This document shows, one piece after another, positions 46,848 through 57,743 of a DNA stretch of 64,000 bases. The position numbers and the translations under genes were made by a program. Origin of the DNA: Glebionis coronaria (Eukaryota > Streptophyta > Magnoliopsida > Asterales > Asteraceae). Numbering within the stretch: position 1 is the first letter of the stretch; each line of letters starts with the position of its first letter. The notes below the pieces were generated by a model. The model saw nothing but the letters and a program-made list of their open reading frames with translations, was not told the DNA's origin and did not search any database. Location of the stretch: contig JANFOE010000057.1 in assembly GCA_025667525.1 (NCBI GenBank), forward strand, positions 930,001 through 994,000, read 5' to 3'.

Positions 46848-47362
46848 TTTTGATCCCAAAGTTAGATCGATTTAGCTTTATGTATACGAGATTAGATCAA
46901 GTTATACACGAAGAGAAACCTTTGTATATGTATATAGTAATCTAAGTGTTATGCAGAATTAACACTTAAACAAGAACATACAAAGATGTAAACAAACTTT
47001 CACTTGATTGAATATAACAAACTTGCTTACAATGAAAGTGTTTAACGTATGAAAACTTATATTGAACAATAACCTAAAGGTCTTATTTTATAGACATAAG
47101 AAGCCTTGTACAAGAGTCTACGTATCAACTATTCTAGGTAAAGATAATTATAGAAAATACAATGTTGAACTTATCTTTACTAGAAACAAACTAGAAACAA
47201 TATACGCGTAGACTAAATCTTTCCATCAGTGCTTGTCTTTAATGTATCAACGCTTGACTTCTTCTTGTCAACGCTTGATCTGTCAGCGTTTGTTTCTTCC
47301 TATCAATGCTTGTTTTACTCTTGTCAGCGCTCAATTGAACTAGCTATATTTTATTCCCAACA
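46848..47362 (-). repeat. 5' LTR of copia B, 515 bp
   Basis: Opens TGTTGGGAATAAAA on the minus strand at 47362. Partner of 26503-27018. The outer flank 47363-47367 (tttgg) duplicates 26498-26502. Five or six B-motif copies lie at 47225-47335. Confidence 0.92.
47083..47093 (-). promoter_or_regulatory. TATA-like box in the copia B 5' LTR
   Basis: The minus strand reads CTATAAAATAA. The 3' LTR has tcaataaaag at the same place, so the box is lost there. Assignment is by sequence only. Confidence 0.5.
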
Positions 47363-47491
47363 TTTGGTGTCTTAAATTGAGATTTTGGCTCCTCCTGGTA
47401 CTGCATTTTTGATTTCATCATTGGAGATTAAGTAAAAGAGATGGTTATTTGCTCTTCCAGTGGTTGATGCTATATATAGTGTCACTTCCAT
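47363..47491 (-). pseudogene. RPA1-like gene, 5' piece right of copia B
   Basis: The minus strand from an ATG at 47491 reads 'MEVTLYIASTTGRANNHLF', then 'YLISNDEIKNAVPGGAKISI' and a stop. Another frame joins across the TSD into the basic exon at 26502-26436 ('PKSQFKTPKTGQ'). Either a frameshift has occurred or two exons meet here. Placing it in the RPA gene rests on continuity across the TSD, not on a recognised domain. Confidence 0.45.
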
Positions 47492-47900
47492 GTTTCTATA
47501 CATGGAATAAATCATTATATTAAAAGAAAACAATTACAAACATAATGTGGTAATTTATGAATGAGCTAATTATGAGTTGGTAATTAGGTTATATATGGTA
47601 ATTATTCATGGGAATATGATTCTTCTTAAAATTTTGAATGCACCAGAATATTGTGTTGGCGCTAAAAACATTCCAAATTTAAATATGTGCATTTATTTTA
47701 GGATTAAAACAAATATAGTAATTGCCACAATTACTTCTAAAACTTTAACAACATTTGAAATTAGTAAAAAATGTTTGTACAGATTAAATACTTGCCTAAT
47801 TTAATAAACCGAAAGTTTTAACTTTAATCTAAATGTGGATAAAAATCATAGTATGGTTAATGGTCTTTATTGCCTTTGTTATAGAAGGTCTAACACAAAA
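47492..47900. other. AT-rich flank upstream of the RPA-like pseudogene
   Basis: No coding frame with recognisable content (the 75-codon frame at 47577-47804 has none). It could hold the promoter of the RPA-like gene; nothing specific was found. Confidence 0.35.
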
Positions 47901-47902
47901 AT

Positions 47903-47975
47903 AAGAATTGGCATAGTGGTAAACATGTTGTGTTTCTGCCTGACAGACCCGGGTTCGAATCCCATTGCTACCAAC
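47903..47975 (+). repeat. tRNA-derived SINE head (polymerase III promoter boxes)
   Basis: Box A TGGCATAGTGG at 47909-47919 and box B GGTTCGAATCC at 47952-47962, 33 bp apart, match the internal promoter of tRNA genes, and the 3' part ends ATTGCTACCA. The 5' acceptor strand does not pair with the 3' strand, so this is a SINE or decayed tRNA copy and not a working tRNA. The 3' end of the SINE was not defined. Confidence 0.6.
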
Positions 47976-48002
47976 TTTTGAAAAAATGTTCCATGTTCAT
48001 GT

Positions 48003-48080
48003 TGATGTGGCACACGTAGTGGGATGATGTGGCACACGCAGTGGGATGACGTGGCACACATATTGTAATGACGTGGCAGT
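48003..48080 (+). repeat. 22-bp tandem repeat, 3.5 copies
   Basis: Copies at 48003, 48025 and 48047 share TGAYGTGGCACAC; a partial fourth begins at 48069. Whether this belongs to the SINE body or to a separate repeat is not clear. Confidence 0.85.
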
Positions 48081-48339
48081 ATTATGTTTCTTTGGAGTGC
48101 CATGTCACCTTAATCCTTGCAACCTCACAATAATTATGCTTAGGTGGATTAATGAGGTAGATGTGTGAGCAAGACGTGGAATAAATTTATCCTTATATAT
48201 ATAGAGTAAGATTTAAATGACCATGTTAAATTACAACCTAAGTCTTGTTTATTAATTAATTAAAATAACCATGTGTCATTTTATAATTTAATTAATAAAA
48301 TAACATAACATGTCTTAGTAAAAGTTTAGCGAAACACAC

Positions 48340-48720
48340 TCCTTGGTATGTTTGGTTCTATCCGAGCCCCTCAAGGAACCCACCAAGACCATAGGAGGTC
48401 TCGGCTTCGTCTCAAACACACAACAACACCACAGCCGCAAGGCTGTGGCTTGTTGCCGACCACTACCAGCTGCTACCGACAGCCCAGCTGGTGCCATTGT
48501 TGCTCCAAAGTACCCCTTCGGCCTAGCCTGGGTCCCCCCTGTCGTGCACCATGTTCCCACCATGAGTCGAATGACTCTCGGTGGCCACTGGCCATCACAC
48601 GTACCCTACTGTTGGGCTGTTGGGGTTGCGGCTGGCAGACCAAAACCACCACCGACCCTATGAAGGGTGCGGCTAGTTGAGATCAAAGACCACCGAGAGT
48701 CGTGCGACTCTCGGTTTACG
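48340..48720. other. GC-rich patch with a perfect hairpin
   Basis: About 380 bp far richer in GC than the surroundings. It contains the inverted repeat ACCGAGAGTCG - tg - CGACTCTCGGT (48692-48715). A third copy of the arm, gactctcggtgg, is at 48573-48584 and pairs with ccaccgagagtc at 48690-48701. Overlapping open frames on both strands (48315-48680) reflect base composition; no motif supports any of them. It could be part of an unrecognised repeat. Confidence 0.5.
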
Positions 48721-49410
48721 TGTAAACCACAACAAACCAAAACTTTACCCGATCCCATGTCTTAATCTTTGTTTAACATGTTTTTAAATGATTGTTTTTA
48801 AGATCGATGATCATAGAAAATAATTAAAAGATTAAAGAATAAGAGGTACCGTATGCGTGAATGATTTATGATTAAAACTACGAACATAATACCGTATTTA
48901 ATTAAGATCAAAACAATGATCCCCCTTGGTGTGTTTGTATGCCGTGGCCAAGAAGGGAGAACAAAAGGGTTTTAGGGTTTTTGTTATTTTCTATAAAAGT
49001 GTTTTATGAATGATTTACCTAGAGTTTTGTTATTTACCAATTAGGTTAGCTAATAGGCCAGGCCATGGGCCTTCCGTCTTTCTTTTTGGACGCCACACGC
49101 ACACACACTCATACATATTCGTTTTCGTTTTTCAAACTTAAATATTTATCGAGTGTGTTCGTGTTTTACATGTCGTGTTTTATTCTTTTTACGATTTAAG
49201 TATTATACGTAAATACTTATCATGTATTAATAATAATATTAATATACGTAATACTTGTAGTATGTAATTAATATACGTAATATTTATATTAAATGTTCAT
49301 GATTCGTATCGTATATTAATTAACTATAAAGTTTTAATTTAACTTTATTTTCATGCATTTAATGTTCTAAAGTATTTTAAAGCGGGTTTAACACAGACAT
49401 AAGTGCATAT
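48721..49410. other. AT-rich region before gypsy fragment D
   Basis: No gene seen. Contains repeated 'atatacgtaatac' words at 49235-49290. It may be a leader or LTR remnant of D, but no LTR boundary or primer-binding site could be found. Confidence 0.35.
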
Positions 49411-50375
49411 GGAAAAGAAGTGTACTTACAAAGATCCCATGAACTGTCAACCTTTTAATTATAAAGGATCTGAAGGAGCTGTTTGACTTATTCGCTGATT
49501 CGGGAGAACTGAATTGGTATTTGTTCGTAGTGACTGTTCTGAAGATTGTAAAGTTGCTACGGGTATACTGATAGAAGAAGCTTTGTCTTGGTGGACTGTT
49601 TATGCTCAATCCACCTTGATAGAACAAGGTTATCAGACTCCCAAGAATGATTTCAAAAATCTGCTAATTAAGAATTATTGTCCTTGTAATGAAATAAGAA
49701 AGATGGAGGAAGAATTCTATAATCTAGCGGTGAAAGAGAATAATCTTAAAGTTTACATCTGAAGATTTTAGGAATTGGCATTATTATGTCCTAATATGGT
49801 GCCTAATACTAAAAAATTGATGCAAGCTTTTATTAGAGGATTGCCAAGAAGTATTGAAGGGAATGTACCGCCTCTAAACCACAAACTTTAGAGGAAACTA
49901 TCGCCATTACTCAAAGATTAATAGATCAAGGGATAACGTACACTCCTGTACAAGCGACAATTAATAATAAAAGAAAGTTTGATGATAGGAGGAGCTTTCC
50001 ATTTAATTATAATTTCCAGAAGAATCATTTTCTCAAAATTAATCAAGGCAATAGTCGTCAACAGCAGAGCAAAAGAACTGATAATTCTAAAGTTTATGAT
50101 GTAACGTCAAGCAGTTATAAAGGAGGAATTCCCCTACATAAGAAATATTCTTTACATCACACAGGATATTGCACTATCATGTATCAGAACCGTAGAAAGA
50201 TAGGACATCAGACAAGAAACTACAGAGGTAAAGGAGTAGCTACTAGAAGTAATCAAATTCTTGTAACTAAAATTTTCCATAACTGCGGAGAGAAAGGACA
50301 TTTTACGAATGAGTGCCGTAAAGAAAGAAATAGTAGAGGAAAAATTTATTTGCTTAACGATACTCAACAGGATTA
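49411..50375 (+). pseudogene. Gypsy D gag (Tekay-like)
   Basis: A plus-strand gag in several frames. 'KKCTYKDPMNCQPFNYKGSE', 'FVRSDCSEDCKVATG', 'LIEEALSWWTVYAQ', 'LLIKNYCPCNEIRKMEEEFY' and 'SKPQTLEETIAITQRLIDQG' are the standard order for gag of Tekay-type chromoviruses. The zinc-binding end follows at 50130-50340: 'LHHTGYCTIMYQNRRKIGHQ' (the CCHC cysteines partly replaced) and 'FHNCGEKGHFTNECRKE'. Stops near 49479 and 49762 and frameshifts disable it. There is no clear start codon or LTR upstream, so D is a 5'-truncated fragment. Confidence 0.8.
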
Positions 50376-51106
50376 GAATACGGTTACGGGTATGCTTCAT
50401 CTAAATCAACGTCTGACTCAGAAGCTCATAGAAGTTTCATATCTGTTAAACTTGCTGCTAAATTAGATGTTCTGACTGCTTCTTTGAATACTAAGTATGA
50501 TATAGAAATAACCAGTGGAAAATTAGTTATCACTAATACCGTTATTTGAGGATGTATCATTACTTATTAAGTCAATCCTTTGAAATCAACCTTATACCCA
50601 TTAAGCTCGATAGTTTCGAATTAGTCATTGGGATGGATTGGTTATCTAAACACCATGCTAAAATCCTATGTGACGAGATATACGTTCATATTCCTATTAA
50701 TGGTGATGTTTTGATTGTCCATGGTAATCGAAGTAGCACTCGACTAAATCTCAAATCATGCTTAAACATAAATAAGTATGTATCCCGAGGTGTTCAAGTT
50801 TTCTTAGTTCAAGTAGTAGAGAAAAAAGAAGAAGAGAACCGACTAAAAGATATTCCGATAGTTAGAGAATTTCCCGAAGTACTTCCCGAGGAATTACCAG
50901 GTTTGCCACTTGTGCGTCAAATTGAATTCCAAATTGATTTGATACCAGGAGTAACACTAGTTGCTAAAGCGCCTTATCGATTACCACCTTCGGAAATGCA
51001 AGAGTTGTTAAGTCAAATCCAAGAACTAACTGATCGAGGTTTTATTCGACAAAGTATATCGCCATGGGGAGCTCCAGTATTATTTGTTAAAAAGAAGGAT
51101 TGATCT
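50376..51106 (+). pseudogene. Gypsy D protease and start of reverse transcriptase, cut by element E
   Basis: The region reads 'EAHRSFISVKLAAKLDV' (protease, with the catalytic Asp region degraded), 'NTKYDIEITSGKLVITNTVI', one stop, then the open frame 50546-51103 with 'SFELVIGMDWLSKHHAKILC', 'PIVREFPEVLPEELPGLPLV', 'RQIEFQIDLIPG' and 'FIRQSISPWGAPVLFVKKKD'. RT should continue with a Gly ('KKKDG'), but a stop and then the LTR of E follow. E inserted exactly here; gatct (51102-51106) is its probable target duplication. The rest of D must lie beyond the right edge of the window. Confidence 0.88.
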
Positions 51107-53752
51107 TTTAGCACCCCCAAATATATTGCGCAGAGGAAATACAGATTAGGTGCTAAACACAAGCATCATCACACAAGATACATTGAACGACCTCAAAATG
51201 AGACGTCTGAGATATAAGATGAAATAAATTTAACATTTGTCTAAAACCTTCAATCCCAAATAAAAACAAATTTCGAAACATCAGAGTAGCGTTTCGGTCC
51301 CCCAAAGATCTCAACCAACCAACAAACCTTTTTACCAACTTATATGACCACACATAAATAGTTTTATCACCATACAAAGTCAAAAGATAAATATTTTATA
51401 ATAAAAGGGAAAGAAATCAGTTTAAGACTAAACAACCATAAAAGCAACACCGTAACCTTCCCAAGCAAGCTCCACCATCATCACTTTTGAATACTTGAAA
51501 CACATGCTTAAACGAGTCAACAAATAATTTTGAGCGAATCTATTGGTTTATCTAATCACATATGAACACAAGAGAAAAATCAATCATAATCATTTAATAG
51601 AATTGTTACGTTTACAATCTATTATCCAGGATTTCGTCTTATAGCAACAACTATAAAATTGTATTAAGCTCATGACACCGACCCCTTAACTTAGTCACCC
51701 ATGCCTAATGCAACATGACTAGATGAAACCACTGCCCCTACATGGGTATTAGTTGCAATTGTTATACCACTGACTCTCATTCTCGAAAAATATCCTTCCC
51801 AGAGGTTACTCAATGTAAATCCCTGGTCTCGGATAGGGTCGTCAACCCAATAGTACTATCATTTGAACATGCGGCTATTTCTATCCCACACAAGGGTAAG
51901 GAAATAGTTAACGGCTCATGAATTTTGGGGCTTCTGCAACTAGGTACTTATACAATTCAAGGCAACAACAGGCAAAATTCGGGTCCAAACAAATCATTCA
52001 TGACATGTGTGCATTTTATTTCAAATAGCATGTATCCCCTCGCGGGTTTAAAAACATTTAAAACAAGTATAAAGCGAGGCTATAGACTCACCTTGAGTAA
52101 TAGAACTAGTAAGACGATCTTCAACGATATATGATGCCCGGTGAACACGAAAACCGCAACCTACCAAATAAGACGTGCTTTTTAATAACAATATATTCAA
52201 GTATGATCCATACTTAATTAACTCAAATAAATAATTCAAAATCAAAATAAACTCAGACGATTTCCCATGCAAATGATACTCTTATAAACTTCTACATCTT
52301 TACTTCACTAAACAATACTCCCGATAATATTTTGCCGGTACGTACCAAATGTCCAGGCTGATTTCCCTTACTTAGACACATCAAAAGCTTATGAAACCAC
52401 TTGAAACTCACTTACTATCTGTAGAAAGCCCGCTTAAGATTTTATTAAATTTTTTTACCTCAAAGACCTTCTGCCCAACACATCTTTGAATTGTAAAATC
52501 CGGACAGTTTTACGCCTTTGACTTACAAACCCATTTTAACCTTCTTAATTAATTCCGTTTACAAAACCGACACTTGAGTTTAAAAATAGACTCAAAACCC
52601 TAGGTTTGGAGCTCAAGAACAGCCCTTGACCATTTTCAAAAACTCATTATATAGTCCCCGAGATTTGATCCAAATATCGACATCAATTTTGTATTGCGTC
52701 AATACTCGTCTCCCTGTACACGAATGATCAAACTAACATAACTTCTTCCTTGTTTTGAGTTAGAAGCTCAACCTTAAACCAAATCGAAGCTTATGAAAAT
52801 CTATACAACAAAATCTAATCATCTTAACTTATATTCAAACTTAAAACTTCCAAAAATGTCTTCAAACTCGCTCCTCCAAAAATACATTTTTAAAAATCAT
52901 ACTAAATCAAAATTTTAACCCATTTCAACCAATTCTATACTCCTAATATCAACATACAATCATCCATTTGAAATTATAACACTCCTAATGCACTTGTATG
53001 TACACTTCTTACAAAACCCACTTCACAAATCATACATGCAATTACTTAATATCAAATATAATAATATTAACACCACATCTTTTCCATCAAAATGAATCAA
53101 ACAAGTAAATTTCTTATGAAAATGATTAAGAAAAATGTTCATGCATGTGGTTAAATTTTAGATAAAAATTATCACAAGAGTAAAACTAAGATGGGTCTAA
53201 CCTTACATTTTTAATATTCAAGGTAAAAATTGAAAATCAAGGGTGTTTGTGGCTTGGGGGGTTCACGGATAAGAGATAAGAAGTTTCTCTAGTGTGAGAA
53301 TGTGTATGTGTTTTTATGAAAAGGAAATTTCCTTTTATATTGTGGGTGGGGGTAAGTTTTGAAATTTATGTATTCTTTTGGGCTAAAGTGTAAATGACTA
53401 ACAGTCAACTTTAAAAATATATACGGGTCTCGGGTTTCATAAAATCATCTTTCAAAATTTAAACGCATACGAAATATGATATAATATAGTCCCGACATGA
53501 ATTAATACACAATGAAAATAAAAACGTCAAAATATCGAACAATGAAACAATAAAAAATAAAACTTAAAATTTCGGGCATCCGTTGATATCGCGATCACTA
53601 ATAATCCTCGTAACTCGTCAAAACGTAAAAATAGAACTTTCAACATTCTTTCGACTTAAATCACCAAACATCACGGCATTCATTCTCATCAAAAATTTCA
53701 AAAATATTCGTAAAATATAATTAAATAATGACCTCAGGTTCGGGTTATCACA
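51107..53752 (-). repeat. 3' LTR of gypsy element E, 2646 bp
   Basis: On the minus strand it opens TGTGATAACCCGAACC at 53752 and ends GGGGGTGCTAAA at 51107. It pairs with 61476-63972 at roughly 90% identity by eye. A ~52-bp stretch near 52572-52624 is missing from the partner between two CTTGA words. There is no gene inside. Confidence 0.92.
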
Positions 53753-53763
53753 CCCCACCCTCC
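53753..53763 (-). other. Polypurine tract of element E
   Basis: The minus strand reads ggagggtgggg just before the LTR. Confidence 0.8.
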
Positions 53764-56560
53764 TTAAAAAGAGCGACGTCCCGGCGCTCGACCCTTCTTA
53801 TAATCACATTTTGTACCACTAGAATAAATGAGATCTCTTTTCCTTTAAGAAATCCTCACGCTTCTCAAACAATTTCGGTTCTATTCCTAGAATATCATCA
53901 TAACAAGGTATCTTAGACAAATTCTATTGTGAAGGCACGATGGAATTCTGCTATGCTTCAACCTCTTAATTTCACATTCTAACGATTACTTTTGATTGTC
54001 AATCACAACTATTCTGTTGACTCTTCATAGCTTTTCGATTATTCTTAATCTGCACCATCTCCTTAGTAGTTTGTGAAAACTAATTGCCTTCCTACATCAC
54101 TTCAATACACAGAAAACCTAACTTATGTCCATATAAATCCTCAAACAGTACATCCTAATTACTAGTATGACTATTGTTGTATAAAGATTCCATCAACAAT
54201 CGATTTCATTTGGGTTCGTAGCGAAATAGTTGAGAATGACATCACCCCAAGTTTTAATCGCACATGTACAAGTACATTTTCCACCGTTTAAATCATCCTT
54301 TCACTCTGTCCATTAGTTTTTGAATAATATGCCATATTCAAACTTAGCTCGATTCCTTTCGCTCTCTGCAGAGATCTCTAAAACTTAGAAGTAAATCTCT
54401 GTCTCTGGGTCATAATATCAGATTTACCAGAAATCCTCGACAATTTCGTCACTAAATCCTGATTTCCTCCTTTTCCATTCAGAGATTTCATGTTGTACTA
54501 ATTACTTAGAAGATTTTCTACACTTATCTCTCATCTTTATCCAAGTCAAACACTTACTAACACACTGAATAGTTTGGTGCTCTATTAAGGAAATCATATT
54601 ACACCAACAATTATTTAGATAACTCAAATGATTTCTTATATTCAAATCCGACCATAATACAATTTCCTTATGTCATGATACATCTTACCCAAACAGGATG
54701 TATCAAATACTTTGACTTATGATATTCCTTCATTGCTAATTATAGCACTCCCAACACACCTTGAAGAATTGAATTCTCTAGCCTGTGAGATTTATTCACC
54801 AACAAATCTCACACTCCTAACACATATTTCTCAGATGGATATAATGATAACCAAATCTGATTCTACAATATACCTCATCTAAATCAATCTTACTACAAAT
54901 CTGTTTCATAAGTTTGATAAAATGTTGGACTACTTTCTTTGACATTCTTCTCCATCAACCCATTAACTCAAACTTTAAATTTTATTCCATCAAATCAACA
55001 CTCCTCATTATTACCAAAAATCAAAGCCTCGGGTTAGAGATTTTTCCTTCCTACTAAGTGCATTAGCTACCACATTCTGCTTTCCAGGATGGTAGCAAAT
55101 CTCGTAGTCATAATCACTTACAACTATAATTACTGATTACAACCTTTCGACCAATACTAAGTAATCTTTTACTCATATCCCTTGAAATTCCCAGATGTTA
55201 AATATGAGCAAGCCCTTATAATTCTTAATTACCACACACTTAGTTCCATACAAGTAATGTTCCATAGTTACAAAATAGATACCACAGCTGTCGAAACTTA
55301 GAGTAAAAGTTCCCCTTGTACTTCCTTAATTAATTTTAACACATCACCGATCACTTTATCCCTCAACATCATCATTCTATAAGATCTTCAGATTCTTCCA
55401 ACAATGAAAACACTGGCGCAGAACACGACCTATCCTACAGTGTTCGTAAAACAACTTCCTCATCAGATACTTATCAGACCTCGAGACTTAGAAACCTAGA
55501 TGTATGAGTGGGGTTCACACATTCAGTTCTTCTTAGTCCTCTTAATCAATAGTTTAACAATCAGTGAAAACCTTTCGATAAACCTCCGGTAGTACTCAAC
55601 TTAGACCAAGGAATTAACAAGCTTCAGTCGGCTTCGTCGGTATCGATAAATCTCTAATCGTTTCAATCTTGGCTAGATTTTCACGAATACCTTTGTTATA
55701 ATCACACATCCCGGTATTTACACTAACTCCAATTAAAAATTAATACCCAAAGAATTTTGCATATGAATCCTCTTTCTTCAACAATTCTAGAGTTGTTATC
55801 GAATATTTCTCTTACTCCTCCTTACAATTGATCAAACAAAACATCAATCATCAGTAATTGATACCGATTCTTAACAGTCAATTTGTTTAAAGTCACGACA
55901 ATCAATATACCTCCGAACTATCCATTCTTTTTCCTTGATAACAATACCGGCATTCCTTGTGGCCCGCCTTTAAACATTTATTAGATTAGGTTCGTCGCCT
56001 TATCCATCTGTAATTGATCAGGTAACTCCTTCAATTCTGACAATGTCAAACGACAAGATGCACAAACAACAAGCGTAGCTTCCAACACTAATTCAACACG
56101 AAACTCTACTTCACGAGACGACAGTAAACACGACAATTCACAGGAAAACTTCAAAATACTCTTGAATTACAGACACATCCTCTCATTTCCTATTAGTCAC
56201 TACTAATGGAGTGATTTGAGCATACAATACATTACAGCCTCCTTCTACATACCTTCTCATTTTCAAACAAAACAAAAATTCTAAAATGGAAAATTCAATC
56301 ATCACCTTTTGTAGTCAATACACAGTTCTCAACAAAATCTAAATCAATCCTCTCCACAAACAATCATCATACCACACAACTTAACCAATCTATACTAACA
56401 ATCTACATGAAAATTCTAACTCTATAAATATCAAATCCACATCAAACACCTAATTCCCTAAGTTCAAAGAATACCCTCTTAGCACAAGAACTAATATTAA
56501 CAACCTTTCCGTCGGTTAATTCCTTATCACAACTTAGTTGCTAATCTAACTGGTTCTCTA
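53764..56560 (-). pseudogene. Gypsy E pol, heavily decayed
   Basis: No long frame remains. Minus-strand fragments keep the RT order: 'ELPDQLQMDKATNLINV', then 'RNAGIVIKEKEWIVRRYIDC' (family wording 'GAPVLFVKKKDGS.RMCIDYRELNK') near 55900-56040, later 'IRENLAKIETIRDLSIPTKP' and 'TTGGLSKGFH' (family 'YYRRFIEGFS') near 55560-55690. Integrase was not identified in 53764-55000, where the sequence looks too degraded. Many small insertions and substitutions separate the pieces. Confidence 0.7.
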
Positions 56561-56599
56561 TCCTTAAGGCAACTAAATCTAACATCTTCAAAATTCTTA

Positions 56600-57400
56600 T
56601 TGAATCAAATATTCAAACAATACACTAGCTTAATGAACATCAAGATTGGTAGATTCTCACCTGACACTCGAGACTTATCAGCATCATCCACAATATAAGC
56701 TGGAGCAGCAGCAACATTTCTTTCATGTCGGTTCCCAATTCTTAGACAATTTCCTTGCTTATGACCTTCTTTAGCACAACAAAAACATATCACCACTCCG
56801 GGGATACTAACTCAAGTAACCACATTCCTGGTTCTACACCCAGCAACTCGATGTCCAGCCATTCCACACTTGCGACAAGTAGAAGGACAATTACCGGTAT
56901 GGTACAAAGTACATCACTTACACTTATGATTTCTTTTACTACCTTAGTTCACAATAGCAGCACAAATGCCATTTTTCCTTTTCTTAGACTGCTGATCTCA
57001 GTTTTGTCCTAAGTTAGATTAAACAGATTTACATTTCCTTTTTTTTATTCCTAGTAAGACTATCATTCTTCTTCTTTTGCACTTCACTCATTCTTGAACA
57101 ATCACCAACCTTAGAATTATTCTCCATCGCATTCATCCATTTGTACATTTCCAAAACACTACTAGTATTATGAGTTTGAGTAGGCCCATACCTTGTGTAA
57201 CTAACATACGAATATCCCCTAGGAACTTGTGGAACAACAATAACATTTCCAACTGAACAATCAAAATTGGTGGTGGTACTGGTCCATTTCCTGCTCCTTG
57301 ACATTGACTTCTTTTAGTACGATCGGCTCCAAGTGCCCTAGCAATCGCTTCCTCAATCATAGAGTTTACCCTAGCAGTTGTTAACTCTAGAGACATGTTT
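56600..57400 (-). pseudogene. Gypsy E gag C-terminal part with zinc knuckles
   Basis: Minus-strand fragments: 'MIEEAIARALGADRTKRSQ' near 57350, a linker 'RYGPTQTHNTSSVLEMYKWM', then two Cys/His clusters, 'CPSTCRKCGMAGHRVAGC' near 56830-56890 and 'CFCCAKEGHKQGNC' near 56740-56790. Double knuckles of this wording are typical of Tekay-like gag. Stops and frameshifts lie between them. The core capsid domain was not recognised. Confidence 0.75.
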
Positions 57401-57743
57401 CAAGAAACTTAGTCACGTGGAAATCTTTTAATGACAGAAAATGTCTCACTTAATTCTTTTCACTGTCATCACAAATAAAAGAAACATGATAAGTATACAC
57501 ATCAAGATAAAAAGAAGGATTTCTTTATCAGGATATATCATGGATACTACATGTATAAACAACACAACACTGCCTAAATTCATCAACCAAACCACAAAAT
57601 AGATAATAAGGACACATCATAGATCACAAAAGGTAAATATAGATTGTATTGAAGATTCAACATAATTATGACAAGATATGTCACTACAATCACTTACCCA
57701 TCAAACTTAAAAGATAATAAGTTCCATCACAATATTACAACAT
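57401..57743 (-). other. Gypsy E interior between gag fragment and solo LTR
   Basis: AT-rich, no coding trace. Ends with the target duplication aacat (57739-57743). Confidence 0.5.

Larger units (their letters stand above)
26503..47362 (-). mobile_element. Copia B, SIRE/Maximus-like LTR retrotransposon, 20.9 kb including nested element C
   Basis: LTRs at 26503-27018 and 46848-47362 differ at about 14 of 515 positions by eye (about 97% identical). The target duplication is tttgg at 26498-26502 and 47363-47367. Minus-strand order: 5' LTR, PBS, gag, protease, integrase, [element C], RT, RNase H, a further large ORF, PPT, 3' LTR. Without C it is about 11.9 kb. A long extra ORF after pol is typical of SIRE-type copia elements. 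All frames carry stops, so this copy is inactive. Its target was the 5' part of the RPA-like gene. Confidence 0.92.

Noticed and set aside
47903..47975. Functional tRNA gene
   Set aside because: Boxes A and B are good, but the 5' acceptor strand does not pair with the 3' strand, so a cloverleaf cannot close.
48315..48680. Overlapping open frames on both strands in the GC-rich patch
   Set aside because: Three frames open at once because GC-rich DNA has few stops; none shows a domain.
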